The position numbers and the translations under genes were made by a program. DNA of 64,000 bases from Ctenosaura bakeri. Taxonomy: Eukaryota > Chordata > Lepidosauria > Squamata > Iguanidae. The stretch covers positions 248,001 through 312,000 of the forward strand of contig CAOLHI010001042.1 in the NCBI GenBank assembly GCA_948474755.1, given 5' to 3'. This document shows, piece by piece, positions 19,028-30,579 of this stretch (position 1 is its first letter; each line of letters begins with the position of its first letter). The notes below the pieces were generated by a model that was given only the letters and a program-made list of their open reading frames with translations, was not told where the DNA came from and did not search any database.

Positions 19028-20697
19028 TGTTACCCTGAAAATTTGGGGGTCCCGTGAGGGGCACCCAGCCTTGCCAATTGAAAATACCAAATGTGGGGAA
19101 ATTAGAACTCAGAGCACTGTTTAGCTAGCGAGAGGCAGGGTAAAGTAGCGAGATCTTTAACCCAACGTCTATGGCTTCAGGTCAGAGAGCAAGCCAACAG
19201 GGTTTAAATAAACAAACAGAAGCTTTATTAAACACAAGCAGTAAAATAAACAACACGCACGCTAACTAACTTAAAGAGTGAGGAAATAGACACAGAGGGA
19301 GAAAGGGTATCACCTAGTTGTGTTGTCCTGAAGAAACTGGAGCAGAAGAAGAGGGGCTCAGCGTGGATGCTGAGAGGACCTCCTGAACAAACCGGCAGCA
19401 GGACGGGATGGATGTTCAAGGGGAACCAACGAGGACTCAAAATGAGGACCTTATATAGGGTGGAACACACCTGTCGGCTATGGCAAACCAGGTAGGAACA
19501 AAAGAAGTTTTGGCGCTAGACAAAGGATTTGGTGAAGTCATCATTAGCATGATAGATTGGAGAGCTGGGCCAGGGCGAACAAAATGAAATTCAACAGAGA
19601 GAAATGTAAGGTCCTACACTTAGGCAGAAATAATGGAATCCACAAATATAGGATGGGGGACACGTGGCTGGATAGCAGTACGTGTGAAAGGGATCTAGGA
19701 GTCTTCATAGACCACAAGCTGAACATGAGTCAGCAGTGTGATGCGGCAGCCAAGAAAGCCAATGCAATTCTCGGCTGCATCAATAGGAGTATGGTGTCTA
19801 GATCGAGGGAGGTACTGGTACCACTCTACTCTGCTTTGGTTAGACCCCATCTTGAATACTGTGTCCAGTTCTGGGCACCCCAATTCAAGAAGGATATTGA
19901 CAAGCTGGAGCAAGTCCAGAGGAGGGCGACCAAAATGGTGAGAGGCCTGGAAGCCAAGCCCTATGAGGATAGGCTTAGAGAGCTGGTTATGTTTAGTCTG
20001 CAGAAGAGGAGGTTAAGAGGGGACATGATAGCCATGTTTAAATATTTGAAGGGAAGCCACATAGAGGAGAGAGAAGACTTGTTTTCTGCTGCTCCAGAGA
20101 CCAGGACAAGGAGCAACGGATTCAAGCTGCAGGAAAGGAGATTCCACCTGAACCTCAGGAAGAACTTCCTGACAGTCAGGGCTGTCCGGCAGTGGAATCT
20201 GTTGCCTTGGAGTGTAGTGGAGTCTCCTTCCTTGGAGGTTTTTAAGCAGAGGCTTGATGGCCATCTGTCGGGATTGCTTTGAGGGTGTTCCTGCATGGCA
20301 GGGGGTTGGACTGGATGGCCTGTGTGGTCTCTTCCAACTCTGAATTTCTATGATTCTATGATTCTATGATTCTATGATGGGATTTGCATTGCAAGACAAT
20401 GGAGTGGCCGGTAAGTTGATGGCCCTCTAACAGGTATACCTGGGTGGGAAGCCGTGCCACTATTGTGGAGTGTGGGTATGGGAGTTCCCTAAAGCTACGT
20501 GAGGCTTGGGAATTGCTGGCTTGAATGGAGAATGGAATGTTGAGCTATTAATCAGCCGCAGCCAGTACGTGCCTGTATGGAAAACAACCCAAACATGTGC
20601 AGCGAGGCAACAGAGAGGAGTCTAGCAAAGGCCAAATTAAATGGTATCAAAGTGATATCTGGGAGGCCCCATCTGGGGTATCATAGCCAGCATAAAA
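19028..20697 (-). mobile_element. Solo LTR (family 1) with nested CR1
   Basis: Reverse orientation relative to 10839. The left end TGTTACC follows ATAC (19024-19027). The right end is eroded (GCATAAAA) but is followed by ATAC (20698-20701), so a 4-bp duplication is kept. A minus-strand TATA (TATATAGGGTGG at 19453 in reverse) and poly(A) region are visible. A plus-strand CR1 occupies 19553-20377; without it the LTR is about 845 bp. Confidence 0.85.
19553..20377 (+). mobile_element. CR1 LINE, 5'-truncated, young, inside LTR
   Basis: Starts within the region after the polymerase motif and ends in four TTCTATGA repeats. It carries an uninterrupted 241-aa frame at 19557-20282: LESW-type [78 protein letters not shown], and a C-terminal [11 protein letters not shown]. 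The lack of stops marks a recent insertion. The polymerase motifs are missing, so it cannot function alone. Confidence 0.95.
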
Positions 20698-20699
20698 AT

Positions 20700-21632
20700 A
20701 CCATCGATGGGGGAAGCACAGCCCATATGTGGCCCCAATTGTTCTTCTGCAAGATCAGAAGTCTACCCCATGATGTCTCCCAAATCCCAGATTTTTTTTT
20801 AAAAAAAATCAGAATGATTCTACATGCCCTATCATTCAAAAGCAGCTCAAAAATACTGAATTACTCTGAAAGAGAATTTCTTCCTCCAATAACTCCATGA
20901 AAAAAAAAAAAATCAGTGGTGCATCAAAGACCCAACTTTGTTGGAAGAAAGGCATTTCTGTCTCACGCTCTGCCAATAGGGTTGCTGTGAATGTTGAAAG
21001 CCCAGAATTAGTAGTTTGCACACACTAATATAGTTTCCGGAAAGTCTGCAAAATCCCTATACATGGTGCCTGAGCTAAGGTGATTTTCTAGCACAAAGCT
21101 GTGCATTTCAGACTGATGGTTTGGTTATCTCTCAGGCCAGGTGGAAGACTGGCCATCTATTGTTTTCTTTTGAGGAGGTAACTTATTCTATCAAAAAGCT
21201 CATGTACTGTGCTGTTCCCGAAAAGAACAAGATAGGCTGGATGTCACCTTCACTTGCTAGCTTAGCAGTTTCAGGCAGAATTTCCTATTAGCCAGGGCAA
21301 ATATAATTATGTTGAAGCCAATTGCACCTCAATCAAAAGCCAAAGCCATGTTAGATCCTTCCAAAACACAAAAAGCATGAGAATTGGCCAGAAATGAGAA
21401 ATGGGAGTGACATCACATCACTTCCAGTTTGGGCAAGTGCAGCCTTCAGAGGCAGGGCAGTGAAAAATGGCTTCCACCTCCAATGTAGTTCTCACCTGGG
21501 TTGTATCTAATATGGGTATGTGAGAGGGGAGTATTGTTTGCATTGATTTTGCGTTGGAACAGTATTTTTAATTTTGCCATTGTTTATGTGCTTTGAAATT
21601 ATCTGCCTGTTTCTTGAAAGTTAACTGCTTGT
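20700..21632. other. Unannotated non-coding DNA
   Basis: A-runs at about 20801-20808 and 20900-20912. No gene or repeat family recognised. Frames here are short and overlap on both strands. Confidence 0.5.
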
Positions 21633-21634
21633 CA

Positions 21635-21978
21635 TGATGCCCCAGTTCAAGAAGGATATTGGTGAGCTGGGAAGGGTGACCAAAAGAGTTAAAGGTGTAG
21701 AAGCCAAGCCCTATTTGAGACCTCTGAGCACATCTAGCATGAAGAAGAGAAGACTGAGAGGTGATAACAGATAACCATTTTTTAATATCTAAAGAGACGT
21801 CATCTGGAAGATGGCACTAGACTAAGAGACGACATAACAGCCATCTCTAAATATCTGAATGGATGTCATGTAGAAGATGGAGCAAGCTTGTTTGCTGCTG
21901 CTCCAGAGACTAGAACACAAACCAATGGATTCAAATGACAAGAAAAGAGATTCCATCTATGTCACAGGGAGCAACCTT
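21635..21978 (+). mobile_element. CR1 LINE, degraded
   Basis: CCCCAGTTCAAGAAGGATATTGGTGAGCTGG, GAAGAGAAGACTGAGAGGTGATA, GGATGTCATGTAGAAGATGGAGCAAGC, CCAATGGATTCAAATGACAAGAAAAGAGATTCC. A block containing the CATCTGGAAGATGG or CATGTAGAAGATGG word appears twice (about 21780-21815 and 21840-21885), suggesting an internal duplication. It ends where a minus-strand CR1 begins. Confidence 0.85.
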
Positions 21979-21979
21979 A

Positions 21980-22862
21980 TAGAATCATAGAATCATAGAA
22001 TCATAGAAATGTAGAGTTGGAAGAGGCCCCAGGGGCCATCCAGTCCAACCCCCTGCCATGCAGGAACACCCTCAAAGCAATCCTGACAGATGGCCATCCA
22101 GCCTCTGCTTAAAAACCTCCAAGGAAGGAGCCTCCACTACACTCCGAGGCAGCAGATTCCACTGCCGGACAGCCCTGACTGTCAGGTAGTTCTTCCTGAG
22201 GTTCAGGTGGAATCTCCTTTCCTGCAGCTTGAATCCATTCCTCCTTGTCCTGGTCTCTGGAGCAGCAGAAAACAAGCCCACTCCCTCCTCAACACAACAT
22301 CCCTTCAAATATGGTTATCCTGTCCTCTCTTAACCTTCTCTTCTGCAGACTAAACATACCCAACTCTCGAAGTCTATCCTCATAGGGCTTCATGGCTTCC
22401 AGGCCTCTCACCATTTTGGTCACCCTCCTCTGGACTTGCTCCAGCTTGTCAATATCCCTCTTGAATTGGGGTGCCCAAAACTGGACACAGTATTCAAGAT
22501 GAGGTCTAACCAAAGCAGAGTAGAGTGGTACCAGTACCTCCCTCGATCTAGACACCATACTCCTATTGATGCAGCCGAGAATTGCATTGACTCGTGTTCA
22601 GCTTGTGGTCTATGAAGACTCCTAGATCCCTTTCACACGTACTGCTATCCAGCCACATGTCCCCCATCCTATATTTCTGTATTCCATTTTTTCTACCTAA
22701 GTGTAGGACCTTACACTTCTCTCTGTTGAATTTCATTTTGTTCGCCTTGGCCCAGCTCTCCAATCTTTCCAGGTCATTTTGAATTTTGATCCTGTCCTCC
22801 CAATTTGGTGTCATCTGCAAATTTGATGAGCATGCCCTCTATTCCTTCATCCAAGTCGTTAG
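21980..22862 (-). mobile_element. CR1 LINE, 5'-truncated
   Basis: Tail at 21980-22010 (four ATAGAATC repeats), running to the region that encodes [11 protein letters not shown] sequence. Minus frames at 22072-22308, 22289-22558 and 22563-22820 are consecutive pieces of the CR1 C-terminal half in different phases, so indels separate them. Residues near the reverse transcriptase active site lie at the truncated end. Confidence 0.93.
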
Positions 22863-23275
22863 TATGCCTATAGTCAGCAGGTGCTAGCTTGCATGTTCCT
22901 CCAAGAATTTACTCACAGGATGTGTTCATGCCATTTCCTGTGTGTTGGTCTTACTCACACCTACTCTTTTGCTGAATCAGTTACTCTACAATTAGTCTTG
23001 TTTGTCTTCCATTTAGTCTGCAGCTCTTTTTCTCTGTCCTCCATGTTTGAAGAGCACATCTTATACAGTCGGTCACCATGAGAAATTATAACACCTTTAG
23101 TGTATGTAGTTTAACCTACTGTATATATTTCTATCGGAAGATGAAAGTCTGATTCATTTTCTTTGCAAGAGCCTAGGGGAGGGATGGTGTTTTGGGACTG
23201 GTTATTTCTCACTTTCTGCATGCAAATGCTAACTACTCTGCTTCTGAGATTCATTGCTATATCTCACATTCCCAA
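22863..23275. other. Unannotated non-coding DNA
   Basis: No feature recognised. Confidence 0.5.
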
Positions 23276-23279
23276 GTAA

Positions 23280-23472
23280 CCTAAACATTAGAAATGACTT
23301 ACTGATGATGTGGGATAGCAACAATGGGAAGGCCTTTGTTAGATGTTGCTGCACTCTCCTTCATTGGAGGATTTTAAGGAGAGGTTTAATGGCCTTCTTT
23401 CAGCAATGTTTTAACTATGGATTCCTGAAGGACAAGAGATTGAAGTAGATGGCCCTTGAGGCACCCCATAAG
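23280..23472 (+). mobile_element. CR1 LINE 3' fragment, old
   Basis: GATGTTGCTGCACTCTCCTTCATTGGAGGATTTTAAGGAGAGG, TGGCCTTCTTTCAGCAATG, GATTCCTGAAGGACAAGAGATTGAAGTAGATGGCCCTTGAGG match CR1 3' sequence with heavy divergence. Confidence 0.75.
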
Positions 23473-23715
23473 TGTCTATCTGCCAATGTCCCATTATGCA
23501 TGGAGACTGGCTGTTTCTGCTATCTTAATGACTCAAACAGTACACTCATGGCTTTGACAAATAGTTATGTATCATCCAGAAATGAGCAGCTTCATGTCTG
23601 GAAACCTTCTGGTTAGCCCTAACTAGAGGAGACCAATTGGATCACTTGTCAAATGGTGAGCCAACCATTAGGTGATCCATTTGATTCAGTGGCTCTTCTC
23701 TAAGTGGGACCAAAG

Positions 23716-24372
23716 TAGAATCATAGAATGATATCACAGAGTCAGAAGAGACCCCAAGGGCATCCAGTCCAACTCCATTCTGCCATACTAAAACACCCAA
23801 AGTACTTCCTTTGAAAGATGGCCATCCAGCCTATGTTTAAAAACTTCCAAAGAAGGGCACTCCATCACACTCTGAGACAGGAGGATATTCCACTGTCCAA
23901 CTGTACTTACCATCAGCAAGTTCTTCCTAATGTTTAAGTAGAATCTCTTTTCCTGTAGTTTGAAGCCATTGCTCCATACCCTAGGGCATTTTCACACTAC
24001 ACTGTTATAGTGCTATTATTGCACTTTCAACCTCCTATGGAATCCTGGGGTTTGCAGTTTAGGGATGGGCCTTTAGAATGCTCAGCCAGGGAACTTTTTG
24101 GCCTCAAAAAAATGCAAACCCCCGAATTCCACAGGATGCTGAAGTGGAATAATAGCACTATAACAGTGTAGTGCAGCAATCTCCCTAGTCTCTGGAGCAG
24201 CAGAAAACAAGCTTTTTCTTTCTTCCATACGACACCCCTTCAAGTACTTAAGCTGCCTCCTCTTTACCTTTTCTTCTCCAGACTAACAGCCTCATTTCCC
24301 TAAGTCTCCCTTCATAGGGCTTCATGGTTTCCAGGCCTTTGGTCATTTTGATGGCCCTCCAGCTTGTCCATA
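23716..24372 (-). mobile_element. CR1 LINE, split by palindromic MITE
   Basis: Minus-strand CR1: tail near TAGAATCATAGAATGATATC, CATCCAGTCCAACTCCATTCTGCC, AAGTTCTTCCTAATGTTTAAG, then MITE at 23994-24184, then TAGTCTCTGGAGCAGCAGAAAACAAGC and GGCTTCATGGTTTCCAGGCC. Bases on either side of the MITE join to the normal CR1 sequence CCCTAGTCTCTGGAGCAG. Confidence 0.92.
23994..24184. mobile_element. Small palindromic MITE inside CR1
   Basis: 191 bp with arms ACACTACACTGTTATAGTGCTATTAT and ATAATAGCACTATAACAGTGTAGTG; the outermost bases have decayed. Target duplication is CTA (23991-23993, 24185-24187). The CR1 target position is the same as for the type A MITE at 32128. Confidence 0.88.
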
Positions 24373-24737
24373 TCCACATGAAATTGTTACATTTGCAGAC
24401 CTTTGCTTGCACAGCCATGGTCTTCATATGTCTGTTGCACAATTGCTCTAAAAATTCCAGTAAGATATGACACCAAGAGGATTCCAGCCAATGACAAACT
24501 CAGAAGCAGAGTGAAGGATGAAAAAAAAAAGCTATCATTTGGTCTGGCAACCCTATGGCCTTATGACAATGTTGGGTGCTGACAAGCCTCTGGCTGCCTC
24601 CATTTCCCCATGACCCCTCTTGCTAGCCATAGTAACTTCAGAAACCCATCCACAACATGGGGATCATCAGAATTCTCTACCTTTGTAGGAAGGACAAGGA
24701 AACAGCACACAATCTGCTGTAAATACTCCAAAGCTGT

Positions 24738-27700
24738 AGAATCATAGAATCATAGAAATTCAGAGTTGGAAGAGACCACAGGGGCCATCCAGTCCAACCC
24801 CCTGCCATGCAGGAACACCCTCAAATCAATCCCGACAGATGGCCATCAAGCCTCTGCTTAAAAACCTCCAAGGAAGGAGACTCCACTACACTCCGAGGCA
24901 GCAGATTCCACTGCCGGACAGCCCTGACTGTCAGGAAGTTCTTCCTGAGGTTCAGGTGGAATCTCCTTTCCTGCAGCTTGAATCCATTGCTCCTTGTCCT
25001 GGTCTCTGGAGCAGCAGAAAACAAGTCCCCTCCCTCTTCTACGTGGCATCCCTTCAAATATTTAAACATGGCTATCATGTCCCCTCTTAACCTCCTCTTC
25101 TGCAGACTAAACATACCCAGCTCTCTAGGTCTATCCTCATAGGGCATGGCTTCCAGGCCTCTCACCATTTTGGTCGCCCTCCTCTGGACTTGCTCCAGCT
25201 TGTCAATATCCTTCTTGAATTGGGGTGCCCAGAACTGGACACAGTATTCAAGATGGGGTCTAACCAGAGCAGAGTAGAGTGGTACCAGTACCTCCCTCGA
25301 TCTAGACACCATACTCCTATTGATGCAGTCAAGAATTGCATTGGCTTTCTTGGCTGCCGTATCACACTGCTGACTCATGTTCAGCTTGTGGTCTATGAAG
25401 ACTCCTAGATCCCTTTCACACGTACTGCTATCCAGCCACGTGTCCCCCATCCTATATTTGTGGATTCCATTATTTCTGCCTAAGTGTAGGACCTTACATT
25501 TCTCTCTGTTGAAGTTCATTTTGTTCGCCATGGCCCAGCTCTCCAATCTATCCAGGTCATTTTGAATTTTGATCCTGTCCTCTGGCGTATTAGCAACCCC
25601 TCCCAATTTGGTGTCATCTGCAAATTTGATCAGCATGCCCTCTATTCCTTCATCCAAGTCATTGATAAAAATATTGAACAGCACTGGGCCTAGGACAGAA
25701 CCCTGTGGCACCCCGCTAGTCACTTCTCTCCAGGACGAAAAGCAGCCATTCGTGATCACCCTTTGGGTTCGGTCGGTCAACCAATTACAAATCCAACTAA
25801 CGGTAGCCCTGTCCAGCCCACATTTTACTAGCTTCGATGCAAGAATGTCATGGGGAACTTTGTCAAAGGCCTTACTGAAATCGAGATATGCTACATCCAC
25901 AGCATTCCCTTCATCTATCAAGCTAGTAACTCTATCATAAAAAGAGATAAGATTAGTCTGGCATGACTTATTTTTGAGAAATCCATGTTGACTTCTCGTG
26001 ATTACTGCCTTGCTTTCTAAATGATTAGAAACTGACTGCTTAATGATCTGCTCCAGGATCTTTCCGGGTACTGATGTCAGGCTGACTGGGCGATAATTAT
26101 TTGGGTCCTCTTTTTTTCCCTTCTTGAAGATGGGGATAACATTTGCTCTCCTCCAATCTGCTGGAACTTCTCCTGTCCTCCAAGATTTCTCAAAAATTAT
26201 AGCAAGCGGTTCCGAAATGACCTCTGCCAGCTCTTTTAATATCCTAGGATGCAATTCATCTGGCCCTGAAGACTTGAATTCATCCAATGCGGCCAGGTAT
26301 TCCTGTACCACCTCTCTACTTATTATGTGCCTCATTTCCTCTGCTTCCTCCCCTGCTCCCCAACCGCCAGGTTGAGTGCTTGTATCCTTCTGGGAAGATA
26401 CGGAGGCAAAGAAGGTGTTAAGTAGCTCTGCCTTTTCTCTTCCCCTGTGAGTAATTCGCCATCTTCTCTGCGCAGCGACCCTACTGTCTCCTTCTTTTTC
26501 CTTTTGCTGTGGACATATTTAAAAAAACCCTTTTTATTGTTTTTAATGTCTCTGGCCAGCCTAAGCTCGTTCTGTGCTTTAGCCTTTCTGACTTCCTCCC
26601 TACATCTCCTAGCTACTTGCTTAAATTCTTCTTTGGTGGTTTCCCCCTTCTTCCATTTCCTATACATGTTTCTCTTAACTCTTAGCTCAGCTGAGAGTTC
26701 TTTAGTCAACCATTCTGGTTTCTTCAGATGCCTTCCATTTTTCCTCCTTAATGGCACTGTTTTAGACTGTGCCTTCAGTATCTCCTTTTTAAGGAACTCC
26801 CATGCCTCCTGAACTCCTTTCCCTTTCACTATTCCTGACCACGGAATTCCAGCCAGCAGCTCCCTAAGTTTGCAGAAGTCCGCTTTTTTAAAATCTAAGA
26901 TGAGTGTCTGGCTACCCTTATCTTCTCCTTCCCACTGAATGCTAAATTCCAACAGGGCATGGTCACTCCCCCCTAAAGATCCAACCACTTCTACCTCATT
27001 CACAAGGTCATCCCTGTTGGTCAAGACCAGATCTAGAATATTTGATCCCCTTGTGGCCTCTTCCACCTTCTGGACCATGAAGTTGTCTGCAAGACAAGCA
27101 AGAAACTTGCTGGACCTTGCTGTCTTGGCAGAGTTTGACTGCCAGCATATATCCGGGTAATTGAAATCTCCTATTATTACTGTATCCCTCCTCTTTGAAT
27201 GTGCAGTCATTTGGTTGAGGAAGGCGTCATCCAAGTCCTCAGCCTGGGTTGAGGGTCTGTAGTAAACCCCCACCAGAGTATCCCTATTGTTTCTCGCTGC
27301 CTTAATTCTTACCCAAATGCTCTCTACCTGGCTTTCTGGGTTTAAGTCCTGGATCTCTTCACAGGTGAAAACATCCTTGACATACAAGGCTACTCCTCCT
27401 CCTTTCTTCTTTGGTCTATTTTTACAAAACAGGCTATACCCCTCTATTCCTGTATTCTAATCATGAGACTCATCCCACCAGGTCTCAGTGATGCCTATCA
27501 AATCGTATTTATTTTCTTGTACTAGGAGTACAAGCTCATCCTGCTTGTTTTCCATACTCCTTGCATTAGTGTAGAGACACTTAAGTCCCTGGACCCTTCC
27601 TGCAAGTCCTGTACTATTGATTCTACTCCTCCCGCCATTGGCCACTTGTACTACTTGTCCAGTATCATTTGGGCCTTTTACCCCTGTGTTCTCTGAGTCC

Positions 27701-27790
27701 TTGCCCTGAATAATATTGTCCCCCTCCCCAGTGGAACTTAGTACAAATGCTATGTTTGCTCCATTAAGTTCTGCCTCACCTAGATGCTAC
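24738..27790 (-). mobile_element. CR1 LINE, longest copy (about 3 kb)
   Basis: On the minus strand it begins in the ORF1-ORF2 junction region near 27790, carries nearly all of the ORF2 endonuclease and reverse transcriptase, and ends in the octamer tail at 24738-24760. There is no ORF1, so it is 5'-truncated. It is the best available reference in the window for placing the breakpoints of the other CR1 copies. Confidence 0.96.
24821..27645 (-). pseudogene. CR1 ORF2: endonuclease-reverse transcriptase, two lesions
   Basis: Encodes the CR1 ORF2 protein, which nicks target DNA and primes reverse transcription of the element RNA. From the N-terminal side: frame 27645-27457 (NARSMENKQDEL, LIGITETWWDESHD) holds the Asn and Glu motifs of the AP-endonuclease; frame 27387-26332 has GDFNYPDICW (residues 73-82) and SDHALLEF (141-148), the other endonuclease signatures; frame 26335-24821 (504 aa) has NNYRPVSL (79-86), [10 protein letters not shown] (152-161), [10 protein letters not shown] (208-217) and the catalytic FADD (238-241), then the C-terminal domain. 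Two lesions break it: a TAG at about 27457-27459 where the family has Trp, in the same frame as the next segment, and a one-base insertion in a short A/G run at about 26431-26438 that shifts the frame between endonuclease and polymerase. All catalytic residues I can check are kept, so the copy is young but not functional as read. Confidence 0.93.
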
Positions 27791-28470
27791 GTTTTATTTT
27801 TTCTTTGAAGAAAACAAGCTGGAATCATCAGCAATTCCAGTAATTCAGGCTTTTAGCAGAAAGCTGGCATTTTAGCAAAAGCCTGCAATGTCAGATCCCA
27901 TTGAAGAGTTTTAATCTGAGGTTTCACTTGAGGGTACCATTTTCTCTTTCCATCAGGAGCATGGCTCCTTCTCCATGCAAGGTCTCAAGTACCCAGGTGT
28001 CTGATACAGCGTATATATCCACTCAGCCATATGCCTGAAAAGCATACATCTCTCTGCTTTAAGGGCTTGTGTGTGCATTATTCTTGCACTGTTCCATATA
28101 ATGTCATTCTGAGCAATGTAAATTAAATGCCTGCTTTAAATTCCTTCACAGCCTAATGGCTCACGTGAGTTACAATGAGAATGGCTTCTTTTTGTGACTT
28201 TCAAAGCTGATCCTCCGTGGACACATCCACAGTGACAGCATGGTATGGGAAGCAACCATATTGATATGTGAATCCTGCCATAAAGTCTGGAATGCTGTTA
28301 GTGTCCTATGCAGGTATAAGTACCTTTCATGTGAAGCTGTCCTTTTTTTACCACTGTTCAAGGAATGTCTTCAGGTGGTGGCTGAATGAGTAGATTTGCA
28401 CAAGTGTAACCATTTCACTTTGACCTAGGCCCTATTGTTTGTCCCAACTATAGTAAAGCCATTGATTTGC
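27791..28470. other. Unannotated non-coding DNA
   Basis: No repeat or conserved frame recognised. This segment is comparatively free of transposons. Confidence 0.45.
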
Positions 28471-28474
28471 AACT

Positions 28475-29125
28475 GGCTTGACCACAGTACCTGTGAAAGA
28501 GATCTAGGAGTCTTAGTAGACCAGAAGCTGAACATGAGTCAACAGTGTAATGCAGCAACTAAAAAAGCCATTGTGATTCTGGGCTGCATCAATAGCAGTA
28601 TAGTGCCTGGACTGAGGAAAGTAATAGTACCATTCTACTCTGCTTTGATCAGACCTCACCTGGAATCCTGTGTCCAGTTCTGGAACATGTCTAGAGGAAG
28701 GTGACCAAAATGGTGAAAGGACTGGAAATCATGATGTCTTAAGATGAAGGGCTTAGGGAGCCTGTTTCGCCTAGGGCAGAGAAGATTAAGAGATGACATG
28801 ATAGCCATGTTTAAATATTTGAAGGATTTCCATATGAAGGCTGGAGCAAGCTTGTTTTCTGCTGCTCGAGAGACTAGAGCGTAATGGATCAATGGCTTCC
28901 AAGTCCAGAAAAAAAGCTAAACCTCAGGAAGATCTTCCCAAAGGTAAGAGTAGTTAAAATACAGTGGAATATGTTGCTGCCTGGGAGTGTGGTGGAGTCT
29001 CCTCCTTTGGAGGTTTTTAAACAGATGCTGGATGGCCATTTGTCAAAGGGGGTGTTTGATTGTGTCTTCATGCATGGCTGAATGGGATTGGAATGGATGG
29101 CCCTTGGAATCTCTTCCAACTCTAT
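28475..29125 (+). mobile_element. CR1 LINE, 5'-truncated, with MITE in tail
   Basis: CCACAGTACCTGTGAAAGAGATCTAGGAGTC starts the copy (STCERDLGV coding). It runs through GCTGCATCAATAGCAGTATAGTGCC, ACATGATAGCCATGTTTAAATATTTGAAGG and GAGTGTGGTGGAGTCTCC to CTCTTCCAACTCTAT, then a type A MITE. After the MITE, TATGATATAATTCTA resumes the tail. Frames 28435-28704 and 28884-29081 are remnants. Confidence 0.93.
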
Positions 29126-29545
29126 GGCCCTTTCTGCAACTCACCTATTTTCAGCACTGGGGTGCGGAGCTCATGCGAACAGCCTCCGAAGAGAGGCTCG
29201 CGCTTCCCTGCTTCTTCAGCTCCACATGAGCTTCCTGCTCACGTGAGAGCCCCCCTCTTCCTTTGGCAGTGCAGCCTGGGACCTTCCCAGGCTGCACTGG
29301 AACAGGAAGCACAACTGGCCTGGCTCCCGAGGCTCCGCACGCAAGGTAAGTGAGCGCGGGGCCCCGGAGCGATGTGCAACCATGCAGCATTTTTGGCTTG
29401 AAGCCCAAAATGGAAAAAATTCATGAGCAGTCCCTGCTAGGCCCTGGAGCATCATGCAAATGTGAGTGCATCGTGTGGACCGCTCCTTACATGTGCGCGG
29501 CTCTCAAGGGGCCTTTTACATCGAAAATGCTGTGTGAAAAGGGCC
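29126..29545. mobile_element. GC-rich MITE, type A, inside CR1 tail
   Basis: 420 bp from GGCCCTTTCTGCA to GTGTGAAAAGGGCC, target duplication TAT (29123-29125, 29546-29548). Contains the type A central hairpin TTTTTGGCTTGAAGCCCAAAAT at about 29390 and a CpG-rich body. Frames on both strands (29060-29455) are chance. Confidence 0.87.
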
Positions 29546-29694
29546 TATGATATAATTCTAAAAGTCTGCTTCTGTGAGTCTACCTGTGTGTTGACTCTCT
29601 ATTTAACAGGGAGTTGAATAAGTCTGCTCCAGTTTGGAGTAACCTACAGGATTCCATCATGTAGCCATGGTGTGCTACTATTTGTCAGTTTCTT

Positions 29695-30576
29695 TGTTAC
29701 CCTGTATGTTGGGGGTCCTGGAAGGGGCACTCAAATAACCAAATAAAACACAAGTTGGGGGAATTTAGCTTGAGCACTCTCTCGGCTAAACGAGAGGCAG
29801 GGTAACATTAGCAAGGATCTTTAACCCTATGTCTACGGCTTCAGGTCAGAGAGCAGGCAAGCAAGTTTAAAAGTAACAAAAATAACAGTTTTATTGAAAA
29901 ATAAACAGCAGATAAAACAACACACACACTAGCTAACTTGGAAACAGAAATGGGGCTTTTAGGGAAAGGCAATACGACACCTGGTCTCGTAGTCCTGGAG
30001 AAAAAGATGGGGTTCTGGGGAAGAAAGCTCAGTGTGGCTGGCTGAGGGAAGCTCCTTAGACAGACCGGCAGCAAGGCTAGATGAAAGTCCAGGGTGATCC
30101 AAAGTACTCTGAGGAGGGCTTGGAAAAGGGGACCTTTTATAGGATGGAGTTTACCTACAGGTTATGTTATGCTCGGTGAGAACAAAGGAGATTTGGAGCT
30201 GGACAGAGGATTTGGAAAAGGTCAAGTTTAGCATGATTGGTTTTGCTCTTGATGACAATAGCGTGGCCGGCACGTTGATGGCCCAACATAAAGGAATGGC
30301 TTGGCTCTTGGCTGCAAGGCTTTGTGTAACTCCGAGCCAAGCCGAGCTGGTTTGCAGGGAGGTTTTTCCCTAAAGCAACAGAGAGGCTTAAGTTGCTAGC
30401 CTGAATGGGGTTTTGGAATGTACAGTCATTAATGGCCGCACTCATACGTGCTCGTCCAGGGGACCTCTTGCAAACACATGGAGTGAGATGGCAAAGAGAG
30501 GTCCAGCAGGGCCAAATTATTTGATACCAAAAGGATATCTAGTGCTCTCACTAGACATATCATAACCGTGATAACA
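29695..30576 (-). mobile_element. Solo LTR (family 1)
   Basis: 882 bp, TGTTACCCTGTATG to CGTGATAACA, reverse orientation. The minus-strand poly(A) signal AATAAA is the reverse of GTTTTATTG near 29888, and TATAAAAGG the reverse of CCTTTTATAGG near 30133. No clear target duplication (TCTT against CCTC). It sits against a repeat X copy that begins at 30580. Confidence 0.87.
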
Positions 30577-30579
30577 CCT

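Noticed and set aside
20340..20377. CRISPR-like short repeats (TTCTATGAT)n
   Set aside because: This is the simple octamer tail of CR1, without spacers, in a vertebrate genome.
24839..27160. Long plus-strand frames (for example 24807-25142, 25569-25940, 26447-26812)
   Set aside because: They are antisense to CR1 ORF2 and recur wherever a CR1 lies on the opposite strand.
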